From Kribbella flavida DSM 17836 (GTDB lineage Bacteria; Actinomycetota; Actinomycetes; Propionibacteriales; Kribbellaceae): a DNA stretch of 64,000 nt. Made by a program: the position numbers and the translations under genes. The notes beneath the pieces are model-generated. The model saw only the letters and a program-made list of their open reading frames with translations, searched no databases and was not told the origin of the DNA. Below are positions 25,022-33,262 of the stretch, piece by piece. The stretch lies in NCBI RefSeq assembly GCF_000024345.1, contig NC_013729.1, forward strand, positions 4,960,001-5,024,000, written 5' to 3'. Numbering within the stretch: position 1 is the stretch's first letter; the number at the start of each line of letters is the position of its first letter.

Positions 25022-26089
25022 ATGAACCGGCGGATGACATGGGCGGGGCTCGCCGCGCTCGGGATGACGGCTGCGGTCGCCTGCACCTCAACGGACGATC
25101 CAGCACCCCCTGCGTCCGGTCCCAGCCCGGCGGTCTCCTCAACCGCCCCGTCATCCGCCCCTTCCAGCACACCCTCCCCGTCGCCCACCCCGTCTCCCAC
25201 CGATCCGTCGCCCACCCCGACGCCCGCGCCGAACCCGGTTTCGCTGCAAGCGCTGATGACCAAGAAGTACAACGGTGGCAACCTCAAGCTCGGCCGCGTG
25301 CTGGCCCGCAACGCGGCGTACACCCGGTACTTCGTCACCTACACCAGCGGCAAGCTGACGATCTCCGGCGTCATGAACGTGCCGTCGACGCCCGGTCCGC
25401 ACCCTGCCCTGGTGCTCAACCACGGCTACATCGACCCCGCCGTCTACACCAACGGCCGCGGCCTGATGCGCGAGCAGGACTACCTCGCTCGTCGCGGCTA
25501 CGTCGTCCTGCACACCGACTACCGCAACCACGCACAGTCGTCCGACGATCCCCGCACCGAGCTCGACCTCCGCGTCGGCTACACCGAGGACGTCATCAAC
25601 GCCGTGCTCGCGCTGCGCACCTCGCAGTACGTCGACCCGGACCGCATCGGCCTGCTCGGCCGCTCGATGGGCGGCGGCATCACCTACAACGTCCTGGTCG
25701 CCCAGCCCGGCCTGGTCAAGGCCGGTGTCGTCTTCGCCCCGGTCAGCTCCGACGCCGTCGACAACTTCAACCGCTGGACCCGCGAGAACACCGCGATCTC
25801 GAACGCCATCCTGCGCACGTACGGCGAACCGACCCGCAACCCGGCCTTCTGGCGCAACCTCTCCGCCGTGAACTTCTTCGACCGCGTCACCGAGCCCGTG
25901 CTCATCCACCACGGCACCGCCGACTCCACCTGCCCCATCGCCTGGTCCACCGAAACCCTCAACGCGTTGAAGAAGGCCGGCAAAACCGCCACCCTCTACA
26001 CCTACCCCAGCGAGGAACACGCCTTCGGCCCCGCCTGGCCCACCTCGATGGCCCGCACGGTCGCCTTCCTCAAGCAACACGGCCTCTGA
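25022..26089 (+). CDS. Secreted alpha/beta-hydrolase lipoprotein (prolyl-oligopeptidase-like)
   Basis: A 355-residue lipoprotein. The signal peptide ends in lipobox TAAVAC, and a Ser/Pro/Thr-rich spacer (about residues 22-72) lifts the domain from the membrane. The catalytic domain has HGYIDPAVY (oxyanion loop), nucleophile elbow GLLGRSMGGGI, HHGTADSTCP with the acid, and SEEHAF with the catalytic His, as in peptidase S9/dienelactone-hydrolase-like enzymes. It likely cleaves an ester, amide or peptide outside the membrane. The gene stands alone and converges on a WYL regulator across a short hairpin. Confidence 0.9.
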   Translation: MNRRMTWAGLAALGMTAAVACTSTDDPAPPASGPSPAVSSTAPSSAPSSTPSPSPTPSPTDPSPTPTPAPNPVSLQALMTKKYNGGNLKLGRVLARNAAYTRYFVTYTSGKLTISGVMNVPSTPGPHPALVLNHGYIDPAVYTNGRGLMREQDYLARRGYVVLHTDYRNHAQSSDDPRTELDLRVGYTEDVINAVLALRTSQYVDPDRIGLLGRSMGGGITYNVLVAQPGLVKAGVVFAPVSSDAVDNFNRWTRENTAISNAILRTYGEPTRNPAFWRNLSAVNFFDRVTEPVLIHHGTADSTCPIAWSTETLNALKKAGKTATLYTYPSEEHAFGPAWPTSMARTVAFLKQHGL

Positions 26090-26099
26090 GAGCGCTCGA

Positions 26100-26115
26100 C
26101 CCCGGCCTTCCGGGG
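26100..26115. terminator. Hairpin between convergent genes
   Basis: CCCCGG-CCTT-CCGGGG: a perfect 6-bp stem with a 4-base loop placed between the lipoprotein stop (26089) and the WYL gene stop (26117). No T-run follows, so intrinsic termination is plausible rather than certain. Confidence 0.5.
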
Positions 26116-26116
26116 C

Positions 26117-27112
26117 CTAGCTCGGTCGCGGGACCGGCTCCACCGCGCGGAGATAGCGCTCTCCGATCGTTCTCAGATGATCGACCAGCGCAGCCGGAGC
26201 CGTGACGTGGAAGTCGATGCCGAGCATGCCGATGTACACGGCAACCACCTCGAGCGACTCCGCGCCGGTCACCAGGACGCAGGTGTTCTCGTCGATCGAC
26301 TCGACGACGCCGACCGCGGCATGGATGCGCGCCAGGACCTGCTCGGCCGACGCGAACACCGTGATCCGGGCGTGCACCTTCCACCCGGTGGTCGCGACGT
26401 CGCGGAGTACGAAGTCGGTGTAGTCCTCGTCGGGCATCGGCCGCGGGCGGTAGCGCCGGCCGGTCGCCATCCGCAGGTCCATCCAGTCGACACGGTACGT
26501 GCGCCACTGCCCCGACTCGTCCCGCGCGACCAGGTACCAGTACCGCTGCCAGCTCACCAGCCGGTACGGCTCGACCAGAATCGGGAATCCCGGATCAGTC
26601 CCCGGTACGGCGTACTCGAACCGCAGGTAGTGCTCGTCCCGGATCGCCGCCGCGATCGTCGTCACCACCGCCGGGTCGACCTCCGGGTCCTGCACGTTGG
26701 AGCCGGTGTTGTCCGGCCCCTTCGACAGCGTCGTGTGGATCGCGTTGACCTGCCGGCGCAGGCGGTGCGGCAGGACCTGCTCGAGCTTGGCGAGAGCGCG
26801 CCCGCTGCTCTCCTCCATCCCGCTCACGCCGGCGCCCGTCCGTAGCCCGACGGCGACCGCCACCGCCTCCTCGTCGTCGAGCAGCAGCGGCGGCAGCTTC
26901 GCCCCCACGCCGAGCTGGTAGTGCCCGGCCGGCCCGCGGACCGCGTCCACCGGGTACCCCAGCTCGCGCAGCCGGTCGACGTCGTTCCGGATGGTCCGCG
27001 TGCTCACGTTCAGCCGCGACGCCAGCTCCGCGCCCGTCCAGGCCGGTCGGGTCTGCAGCAGCGACAGCAAGGACAGCAGTCTCGAGGAAGTTTCCCGCAC
27101 CCGGAAGATCAT
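26117..27112 (-). CDS. WYL-domain HTH transcriptional regulator (copy A)
   Basis: A 331-residue regulator: an N-terminal DeoR/HTH_11 helix-turn-helix (RLLSLLSLLQTRPAWTGAEL, then LNVSTRTIRNDVDRLRELGY), a PPLLLDDEEAVAVAVGLR linker helix, and a WYL domain (LVEPYRLVSWQRYWYLVARD) with a C-terminal WCX-type extension. WYL regulators bind nucleotides or small ligands and often control stress, DNA damage or defence genes. It diverges from an epoxide hydrolase, with the 21-bp inverted repeat 27120-27140 just ahead of its start, so it probably represses itself and the hydrolase. A close paralogue lies at 30894-31847. Confidence 0.93.
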   Translation of the reverse strand: MIFRVRETSSRLLSLLSLLQTRPAWTGAELASRLNVSTRTIRNDVDRLRELGYPVDAVRGPAGHYQLGVGAKLPPLLLDDEEAVAVAVGLRTGAGVSGMEESSGRALAKLEQVLPHRLRRQVNAIHTTLSKGPDNTGSNVQDPEVDPAVVTTIAAAIRDEHYLRFEYAVPGTDPGFPILVEPYRLVSWQRYWYLVARDESGQWRTYRVDWMDLRMATGRRYRPRPMPDEDYTDFVLRDVATTGWKVHARITVFASAEQVLARIHAAVGVVESIDENTCVLVTGAESLEVVAVYIGMLGIDFHVTAPAALVDHLRTIGERYLRAVEPVPRPS

Positions 27113-27119
27113 CGCACAA

Positions 27120-27140
27120 ATAGGAATCTATCGTTCCTAT
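27120..27140. promoter_or_regulatory. WYL-regulator operator candidate (copy A)
   Basis: ATAGGAA-N7-TTCCTAT, a perfect 7+7+7 inverted repeat in the divergent region between the WYL gene and the epoxide hydrolase gene. The same GGAA-N7-TTCC design stands upstream of the paralogous WYL gene. Confidence 0.6.
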
Positions 27141-27160
27141 ACGGCTTCTACGGTAAAGCC

Positions 27161-28300
27161 ATGACGAACACCACCAGCACCGACATCCGGCCCTTCACCG
27201 TCGACATCGCCCAGGCGGACCTGGACGACCTGCTCACCCGCCTCGCCAGGACCCGGCTGCCCCAGCCGGCCCCCGGCGACAACTGGGACCTGGGCACCCC
27301 GAACCACTACCTGCGCGAGATGGTCGACCACTGGCAGAACGGCTTCGACTGGCGCGAGCAGGAGGCGCGGATGAACGAGTTCCCGCACTACCTGACCGAG
27401 ATCGACGGCCAGACCGTGCACTTCCTGCACGTTCCGTCCGCCGTCGAGGGCGCGACCCCGCTGCTGCTGCTGCACACCTACCCCGGCTCGTTCGTCGACT
27501 TCCTCGACATGATCGGCCCGCTCACCGACCCGGTCGCGCACGGCGGCTCCGAGGCGGACGCGTTCTCGGTCGTCGTGCCGTCGATCCCCGGCTTCGGCTT
27601 CAGCACCCCGCTGGTCGACCGCGGCTGGACGATGGCCCGGGTGGCCCGGACCTTCGACCAGCTGATGCGCCGCCTCGGCTACGACTCGTACGGCACGCAC
27701 GGCAGCGACGGCGGCGCGATGATCTCCCGCGAGCTCGGCCTGCTCAACCCCGAGGGTTTCCTCGGCCTGCACGTCCTGCAGCTGTTCTCCTTCCCCAGCG
27801 GCGACCCGTCGGAGTTCGAGAAGTTCACCCCCGAGGACTACGCCGCCCTGCAGCACCTCGAGTGGTTCCAGTCCGTCGGCGGCTACAACGCGATCAACTC
27901 CACCCGCCCGCAGACCGTTGCCGTCGGCATCTCCGACTCCCCGGTCGGCCAGCTCGCCTGGAACGAGCTGTTCAACAACTTCGGCAACGGCACCAGCCTG
28001 GTCAGCCGCGACCAGATCCTCACCGAGGTCTCGCTCTACTGGTTCACCAACACCTCGGCCTCCGCCGGCCGCTACCACTACGAGGAGGCGCACGCCGGCG
28101 CCGAGCCCGCGATCAACCACGCCCCCACCGGCGTCGCGGTGTTCGCCGACGACTTCAAGACCATCCGCCCGCTCGCCGAACGCGACAACGACAACATCGT
28201 GCACTGGAGCACCTTCGAGTCCGGCGGCCACTTCGCCTCCCTCGAACGCCCCACCGACGTCGTCGCCGACCTCCGCAAGTTCTTCGCCAACCTCCGCTGA
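27161..28300 (+). CDS. Epoxide hydrolase family protein (EHN domain)
   Basis: A 379-residue alpha/beta hydrolase. Residues about 8-115 form the N-terminal EHN region (RPFTVDIAQADLDDLLTRLA, FDWREQEARMNEFPHYL). The core has oxyanion-hole segment LLHTYPGSFVDF (HxxP as HTYPG), nucleophile Asp in THGSDGGAMIS (about residue 183), and catalytic His in SGGHFASLE. Such enzymes open epoxides to diols in detoxification or aromatic/lipid catabolism. Active-site variants: relatives usually have HGWPGS and HGGDWG, so substrate range may differ. It faces a WYL regulator, its likely repressor, and is followed by a strong hairpin. Confidence 0.92.
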   Translation: MTNTTSTDIRPFTVDIAQADLDDLLTRLARTRLPQPAPGDNWDLGTPNHYLREMVDHWQNGFDWREQEARMNEFPHYLTEIDGQTVHFLHVPSAVEGATPLLLLHTYPGSFVDFLDMIGPLTDPVAHGGSEADAFSVVVPSIPGFGFSTPLVDRGWTMARVARTFDQLMRRLGYDSYGTHGSDGGAMISRELGLLNPEGFLGLHVLQLFSFPSGDPSEFEKFTPEDYAALQHLEWFQSVGGYNAINSTRPQTVAVGISDSPVGQLAWNELFNNFGNGTSLVSRDQILTEVSLYWFTNTSASAGRYHYEEAHAGAEPAINHAPTGVAVFADDFKTIRPLAERDNDNIVHWSTFESGGHFASLERPTDVVADLRKFFANLR

Positions 28301-28324
28301 CCGCACCCTCAGCCCCCACCGACC

Positions 28325-28350
28325 GGCCGGCCCGCACCTCCGGGCCGGCC
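28325..28350 (+). terminator. Hairpin terminator after the epoxide hydrolase
   Basis: GGCCGGCCCG-CACCTC-CGGGCCGGCC, a perfect 10-bp stem with a 6-base loop starting 25 bases after the stop, followed by TT. This is typical of GC-rich actinobacterial terminators. Confidence 0.7.
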
Positions 28351-28507
28351 TTCGGCGTTCCCGGCGCCGGCCGGTACGCCGTGCGGACTCGCCGCCGCGG
28401 TACACCGTACGAGCGCACGATCCCCCGCCGCGCGACCCGGCCCATCGCCGCACCACCGCTGTCCGCATCGCCTAGGGTGAAACGACCCGTCAGCCCGAGG
28501 AGCACCG

Positions 28508-28870
28508 ATGTCGTCCGAGACCCCCTACGACCTGCCGAACGGCGAGCGGATCCCGGTCATCGACCCGGACACCGCGGCGCACAACCTCCGCCTGCTGCTC
28601 GACCGCTTCCGTACCGGCCGCCTCGAGCCTCTCTTCTTCGGCGACAACGGCGCCCCCGAAGGCGTTGTTCTCCCCTTCGCCGCCTGGCAGCAACTCGAAG
28701 CGCTGGCCGAGGATGCCGCCCAGACCGAACACTCCCGGGCCGTCGCCCGGGAACGCCTCGCCGGTGCCTCGCCCGACGAGTACGTCCCCGTCGACGACCT
28801 TGCCGCCGAGCTCGGCTGGAACCTCGACTCCGACGACCATCCGCCCAAGAGCACCGACACCCCGCGATGA
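28508..28870 (+). CDS. Antitoxin-like protein (Phd/YefM-like)
   Basis: A 120-residue acidic protein. The segment RTGRLEPLFFGDNGAPEGVVLPFAAWQQLEAL resembles the Phd/YefM antitoxin core (key pieces: PLFFGDNG, GVVLPFAAW), in which a small beta-helical DNA-binding unit precedes a toxin-wrapping tail; the tail here is rich in Asp and Glu. Its stop overlaps the ATG of the next gene as ATGA, the usual antitoxin-first arrangement. Assignment rests on layout and weak similarity. Confidence 0.55.
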   Translation: MSSETPYDLPNGERIPVIDPDTAAHNLRLLLDRFRTGRLEPLFFGDNGAPEGVVLPFAAWQQLEALAEDAAQTEHSRAVARERLAGASPDEYVPVDDLAAELGWNLDSDDHPPKSTDTPR

Positions 28871-29508
28871 CCGCGCAGTACCACCTGGTCGCCCATCCCG
28901 CTCTGCGCGACCAGCTCCGGCAGCTCCACGCCGAGGCGCAACGCGACCCGAGCGGCTTGGCCGCCCAGCAACTGCAAGCAGCCCGGCAAGGTCTCGCCGC
29001 TCTCCGCGAAGGCCGAGAGACCGATTTCGCCGGCGAACGCCTCGGCTATTCCGACCGCCACGCCGACCTCCGGGACTGCGCGGAGCTCAAGATCCCGGTC
29101 ATCGAGGAACGCAACCGCCAGGGGCGCCCTCTGGGCCCGTCCCACCGCCTGACGTACCGCGAGTTCGCAGCGGCAGGTCCCGGCCAGCTTCCGGTTCGCC
29201 AGGTCCTCGCCTTCGAACCACGCCGGGACGGTCGTCCCTTCACCGTCACGGCGCAACGCCTCGACCGGCGCAGAGGCGTGCCGCTGGCCGAACTCGACAG
29301 TCTCCCCAACGTCACCCCCGCGACCGGCCGCAACAAGGACCCGAACCGCCCCATCACCCCGGTCCGCCGGCCCCTCCCACCCGATCTTGCCCAGGCGGTG
29401 AACGCGCTGACAGGCCTGCGCCCGGCCGCGAGCGCCGCGCAACCCCGACCACCTTCTTCTCCGACGCACCGTGGCCAACCGCCCGACGACCGGTCGAGGC
29501 AGCGCTAG
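28867..29508 (+). CDS. RelE/ParE-like toxin candidate
   Basis: A 213-residue protein. The N-terminal part starts YHLVAHPALRDQLRQL, and after a helical region comes FAGERLGYSDRHADLRDCAEL, followed by IPVIEERNRQG and HRLTYREF; this resembles the strand-and-basic-residue core of RelE-type toxins (D-R-H-A-D-L-R-D-C). The C-terminal 60 residues are Pro/Arg-rich and not part of that fold, making it longer than typical RelE (about 90-100 residues). If real, it would cleave ribosome-bound mRNA or inhibit gyrase. It overlaps the antitoxin-like gene by four bases. Confidence 0.5.
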   Translation: MTAQYHLVAHPALRDQLRQLHAEAQRDPSGLAAQQLQAARQGLAALREGRETDFAGERLGYSDRHADLRDCAELKIPVIEERNRQGRPLGPSHRLTYREFAAAGPGQLPVRQVLAFEPRRDGRPFTVTAQRLDRRRGVPLAELDSLPNVTPATGRNKDPNRPITPVRRPLPPDLAQAVNALTGLRPAASAAQPRPPSSPTHRGQPPDDRSRQR

Positions 29509-29564
29509 CTTCCGGAACTTCGACACCGGGTGTCGGATTCGGCTCGGAGGGGCACAGGCGCCCT

Positions 29565-30557
29565 ATGGGCGTTGTGGTGATCACAGGAGCAAGTGCGGGG
29601 ATCGGGCGGGCGAGCGCGCGGGTGTTCGCCGAGCGCGGGTACGACGTCGGGCTGATCGCCCGCGGCAGCGAAGGGCTGACGGCCGCCGCGAAGGAAGTCG
29701 AGCTGGCCGGGGGCCGGGCGGTCGCCGTACCGGCCGACGTCAGCGACAGTTCGGCGGTCGACGAGGCTGCGGCGCGGATCGAGGAGGAGCTCGGCCCGAT
29801 CGACGTCTGGATCAACGACGCGATGGCCACCGTCTTCGGCTCGTTCCTCGACCTCGCGCCGGAGGAGTTCCGTCGGGTGACCGAGGTGACCTATCTCGGC
29901 TACGTCAACGGCACCCGCGCCGCCTTGCACCGGATGGTGCCACGCGACCGTGGCGTCGTCGTCCAGATCGGTTCGGCGCTGGCGTTCCGCGGGATCCCGC
30001 TGCAGTCGGCGTACTGCGGGGCCAAGCACGCGATCCAGGGTTTCACCGACTCGATCCGCTGCGAACTGCTGCACGACGAGAGCAACGTACGGATCACCGA
30101 GGTCCAGATGCCGGCGGTGAACACGCCGCAGTTCCGCATCCAGCGGTCGAAGCTGGACCAGAAGGCCCAGCCGGTGCCGCCGATCTACCAGCCGGAGCTG
30201 GCCGCCGAGGCGATCTGGCACGCCGCGCACCACCGGCGCCGGCAGATCTGGGTCGGCTTCCCCACGGTCTACACGATTCTCGGCGAACGCCTGGCCGCTC
30301 CCCTGCTCGACGCCTTTCTCGGCAAGACCGGCTTCAAGAGTCAACAGGTCGACGAGCCGGAGCAGCGCGACCGGCCCGACAACCTCTACGATCCGGTCCC
30401 TGGCGACCACGGCTCCCACGGCGCCTTCGACGACAAGGCGAAGACCGCGAGCCGTCAGCTCAACTTCACCCTGTCCCCGCCCGTCGCCCGCGTGGCCGAA
30501 ACGGTCGATGCCCTGGCCAACCGGGCCGGCCGTCTCTTGGCGAGGATCGCCGGATAG
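29565..30557 (+). CDS. Short-chain dehydrogenase/reductase
   Basis: A 330-residue SDR. VVVITGASAGIGRASARVF is the TGxxxGIG cofactor loop, the second motif position (normally NAG) reads NDA in WINDAMATVFG, the catalytic Ser is in QIGSALAFRGIP and the YxxxK in SAYCGAKHAIQG. The C-terminal extension (about residues 230-330) with LGERLAAPLLDAFLGKTGF is longer than in the classical 250-residue form and matches a group of actinobacterial oxidoreductases of unknown substrate. Ribosome-site spacing before ATG 29565 is poor; the motif start supports it. Confidence 0.9.
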   Translation: MGVVVITGASAGIGRASARVFAERGYDVGLIARGSEGLTAAAKEVELAGGRAVAVPADVSDSSAVDEAAARIEEELGPIDVWINDAMATVFGSFLDLAPEEFRRVTEVTYLGYVNGTRAALHRMVPRDRGVVVQIGSALAFRGIPLQSAYCGAKHAIQGFTDSIRCELLHDESNVRITEVQMPAVNTPQFRIQRSKLDQKAQPVPPIYQPELAAEAIWHAAHHRRRQIWVGFPTVYTILGERLAAPLLDAFLGKTGFKSQQVDEPEQRDRPDNLYDPVPGDHGSHGAFDDKAKTASRQLNFTLSPPVARVAETVDALANRAGRLLARIAG

Positions 30558-30563
30558 CCCGCT

Positions 30564-30785
30564 TCAGTGCGGCCCTAGGTCCCACAGCCGTTCGCTGGGC
30601 AGCGGCCGCACCACCGACCCGCCGCCGAGCGGATCGTTGGTGACCCGCAACCCGGCGAACCGGCGCGCCATCGCGTCGGCGTACTGCTCGGCACGCAGCG
30701 CTTCGGCCCAGTAGTCAGCGATGACGTGGTCGCCGAACCACACCCGCACCCGCCGGCGCTCGACGACCGAACCCGATTCGTTCAC
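30564..30785 (-). CDS. Small conserved hypothetical
   Basis: A 73-residue protein with VRVWFGDHVIADYWAEALRAE and ADAMARRFAGLRVTNDPL. No domain is recognised. GTG 30785 is preceded by a very good AGGAGG ribosome site, which supports a real gene despite its size. It ends six bases from the convergent SDR stop. Confidence 0.65.
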   Translation of the reverse strand: MNESGSVVERRRVRVWFGDHVIADYWAEALRAEQYADAMARRFAGLRVTNDPLGGGSVVRPLPSERLWDLGPH

Positions 30786-30893
30786 GGCTCCTCCTCAACC
30801 AGGCGCTCAGTATCAGCACCCCGGCCCCGCCCCGCGCACCCCTTCGCCGCCGTCCAATACCGGCATGTCCGGAACCCGACACCGCGACCGCAC

Positions 30894-31847
30894 CTACCTC
30901 CCGCCGGCCGCCCGGTAGTACCTGTCCCCCACCCGCCGCAGTTCCTCCGCCAACTCCGGGGCATCCAGCACTTCGAAGTCGCAGTCGAGCATGCCCAGCC
31001 ACAACGCCAACTCGTGCGGCCCGTCCGAGCCCAGCTCCACCCGGCAGGTCTGGTCGTCGACCACCTCGGCCGCGACCGGAATCGGCATCCGGCTCCGCAC
31101 GTACTGCGCAGACGCGTGCACCAGCACCTCCGCCCGGTACCGCCACGCCGACGTCCCCACGTTCTTCTGCACGTACGCCGCAACGTCGCTTCCGGGCAGT
31201 TCCCGCGGCACGAACCGCGGCCCCGTCGGCGTGCGCAACGTCATCCGGTCCACCCGGAACGTCCGCCACTCCTCCCGATCGTTGTCCCAGGCCACCAAAT
31301 ACCACCGCCGCCCCCAGGCAACCAACCGATGCGGCTCCGTACGCCGAACGCTGCTCCCCTCCCGCCCGTCATAGTCGAACCGCAGCCCCTCGCCGGCCCG
31401 AATCGCCCCCGCGATCTCGGTCAGCACCTCGGCATCCACCATCGGCCCCCGCCCCGGCACCGTCACCGTCGCCGCCTGCATGGCCCGCACCCGATGCCGC
31501 AACCGCGACGGCAACACCTGCTCCAGCTTCACCAACGCCCGAACCGACGACTCCTCGATCCCCGCCACACCCCCACCAGCCGCGGTCCGCAACCCCACCA
31601 CGACCGCCACCGCCTCCTCGTCGTCCAACAACAACGGCGGCAACGCAGCCCCCGCCCCCAACCGATACCCCCCAGCCACCCCGGACCGAGCCTCGACCGG
31701 ATACCCCAACCCCCGCAGCTTCTCCACGTCCGCCCGCAACGTCCGCGTAGACACTCCCAACCGCCCCGCCAGTTCCGGCCCACCCCAGTCCCGCCGCCCC
31801 TGCAACAACGACAACAACCGAAGCAACCGCGCGGAGGTCTCAAGCAT
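30894..31847 (-). CDS. WYL-domain HTH transcriptional regulator (copy B)
   Basis: A 317-residue paralogue of the regulator at 26117-27112: HTH (LGVSTRTLRADVEKLRGLGY), shared LPPLLLDDEEAVAVVVGLR helix, WYL segment (PHRLVAWGRRWYLVAWDND) and C-terminal extension. ATG 31847 begins MLETSARLLRLLSLLQ, aligned with the paralogue, and is preferred over the upstream frame to 31889. The GCGGAA-N7-TTCCGC site at 31869-31887 stands 22-40 bases ahead, suggesting autoregulation. Its target is unclear because neither neighbour is divergent from it. Confidence 0.93.
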   Translation of the reverse strand: MLETSARLLRLLSLLQGRRDWGGPELAGRLGVSTRTLRADVEKLRGLGYPVEARSGVAGGYRLGAGAALPPLLLDDEEAVAVVVGLRTAAGGGVAGIEESSVRALVKLEQVLPSRLRHRVRAMQAATVTVPGRGPMVDAEVLTEIAGAIRAGEGLRFDYDGREGSSVRRTEPHRLVAWGRRWYLVAWDNDREEWRTFRVDRMTLRTPTGPRFVPRELPGSDVAAYVQKNVGTSAWRYRAEVLVHASAQYVRSRMPIPVAAEVVDDQTCRVELGSDGPHELALWLGMLDCDFEVLDAPELAEELRRVGDRYYRAAGGR

Positions 31848-31868
31848 GCTCCGATGATGACAGGCATC

Positions 31869-31887
31869 GCGGAAGGAAGCGTTCCGC
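31869..31887. promoter_or_regulatory. WYL-regulator operator candidate (copy B)
   Basis: GCGGAA-N7-TTCCGC, a perfect 6+7+6 inverted repeat upstream of the second WYL gene. The GGAA-N7-TTCC core equals that of the copy-A operator at 27120-27140. Confidence 0.55.
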
Positions 31888-31956
31888 AATCGGCCGAGAA
31901 CCAGCCTTGCCAGATCCGAAGCCGACCGAACGCTTCTGACGAAGGCCTTGTCCGAC

Positions 31957-32937
31957 CTAGTCGACGTCGATGAAGCCCGTGTCCACCTCGCATACGCAAC
32001 GAATGTTCAGTGACCTCAATAAAGCAACGAGATCATCCGAGGGCGGGGAAGGGAGAAGAACTGCCAACGCATGCTTCTTCGGAAGATGCCTGGAATAGTC
32101 GAGCAATTGACCAATTGCCATGCGGATCGCCTCGCGCGTAGCGGTTGCTTTCGCTTCATATAGCACATTCTCACTGAAATCGACCACATCTGTGTGGAGG
32201 GTTCGCAACTCGCCCGGTGGCCGCACTCGAAAGCGCCCCACGCGATGACCACGGCCGTTCAAATAACGCTCGAAACGTTCGACCAGTAACGCCTCACGCT
32301 TCGACGCCACACCGGCAACTTGTGCCCCGAAGGCGTATTCCGTCGAGCTGACCACTTCCAGCGCTACGCCATCCACCGATAGATCCGGCCGCGCTGAAGT
32401 TAGAGGTTGCTGAACCACCTCAGAAGCGCCTGAGACATCGCCAAATTTGCTACTATCTTCAGAACGCCGGAGGACTGCTCCGACGGGACGTAGCCTAAAT
32501 ACGATGACCGAGCGCATCACCTTTTCGACGTCGAGCGCTTCAGCTCGGACGTAGGGCAACTCAGGATCCAGCGCGAACTCGCCGACGTATCTTTGAATCT
32601 TTTGCGCCGTCCCGGGAACTTTCCCATCTGTGACAAATAGGCGAAGCGCACGCCCTTGCACCCGATGGTGGCGGATGGCGCGATTGCCATCCCGAAACTG
32701 CTGATCCCCTACCTGACCATCCCCGGTATAGAGGTACAACGGCACGCCATCGACCCAACCATCATAGTTGTAACCATATTTTTCAGCGGCCGACGGATCC
32801 GAATACAGGAATACATTTGGCGATTTCGCGGAGGGTTCGATGCCACCAAAAAGAGCACCTCCGAACCGGCGACTGCGCTCACTGCGAGAGAGCACGTCAC
32901 CGACTTGCAACGGCCATTCTGTCAAATCAGTCCCCAT
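31957..32937 (-). CDS. SRA-like / PD-(D/E)XK nuclease, probable modification-dependent restriction enzyme
   Basis: A 326-residue protein. The N-terminal half (about 10-150) resembles the SRA-like DNA-reading domain of ScoMcrA-type type IV enzymes: YNYDGWVDGVPLYLYTGDG, QQFRDGNRAIRHH and GRALRLFVTDG. The C-terminal half is a PD-(D/E)XK fold with candidate active site D250/D253 (HTDVVDF), E261-A-K263 (LYEAKAT) and a Q277-containing helix (IGQLLDY). It would recognise modified bases and cut the DNA, protecting against phages or foreign methylated DNA. It has visibly lower GC than all neighbours and is solitary, so it was probably acquired horizontally. ATG 32937 is the start. Confidence 0.72.
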   Translation of the reverse strand: MGTDLTEWPLQVGDVLSRSERSRRFGGALFGGIEPSAKSPNVFLYSDPSAAEKYGYNYDGWVDGVPLYLYTGDGQVGDQQFRDGNRAIRHHRVQGRALRLFVTDGKVPGTAQKIQRYVGEFALDPELPYVRAEALDVEKVMRSVIVFRLRPVGAVLRRSEDSSKFGDVSGASEVVQQPLTSARPDLSVDGVALEVVSSTEYAFGAQVAGVASKREALLVERFERYLNGRGHRVGRFRVRPPGELRTLHTDVVDFSENVLYEAKATATREAIRMAIGQLLDYSRHLPKKHALAVLLPSPPSDDLVALLRSLNIRCVCEVDTGFIDVD

Positions 32938-33262
32938 CTAGGGCAGTAGGATGAGATCTTCAGCTGATGCAATTGATCAGTTTAGCGATTCAGCAAGTTT
33001 TGGCAACGCTCCTTGAGCGAGAGCAGTGAATCGTCGGCGTTGTCAATGCCATTGTTATAACGATGGCGACGCACCAACTGGCTCCCTCCACCATCACGGC
33101 GCTAGGCCGCGAAGCCGGCGATCAGCCCCGCAAGATCGACTGAGCGAGACGAACCTGCCGATGGAGTGATCTGCAAGCCTGGACGACTCAGAAACCAGAC
33201 CGATCGGACTGTGCGGATTCTTCTGTTGGAAGTCTGAGCGTTGGGCGCGCAGGGTGGGAGGT
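32938..33262. other. Intergenic, lower-GC flank of the nuclease gene
   Basis: Continues the lower-GC composition of the nuclease gene to about 33100. Apart from the palindrome at 33049-33066 I see no gene, repeat or attachment-site pair. Confidence 0.5.
33049..33066. promoter_or_regulatory. 18-bp near-palindrome
   Basis: CCATTGTTATAACGATGG is self-complementary except for one position. It lies about 200 bases ahead of the aldo/keto reductase start and about 110 ahead of the nuclease start; it could be an operator for either. Confidence 0.3.

Noticed and set aside
32938..33262. Mobile-element ends or attachment sites around the low-GC nuclease gene
   Set aside because: I looked for direct or inverted repeats and a tRNA at the borders and saw none; only one near-palindrome.
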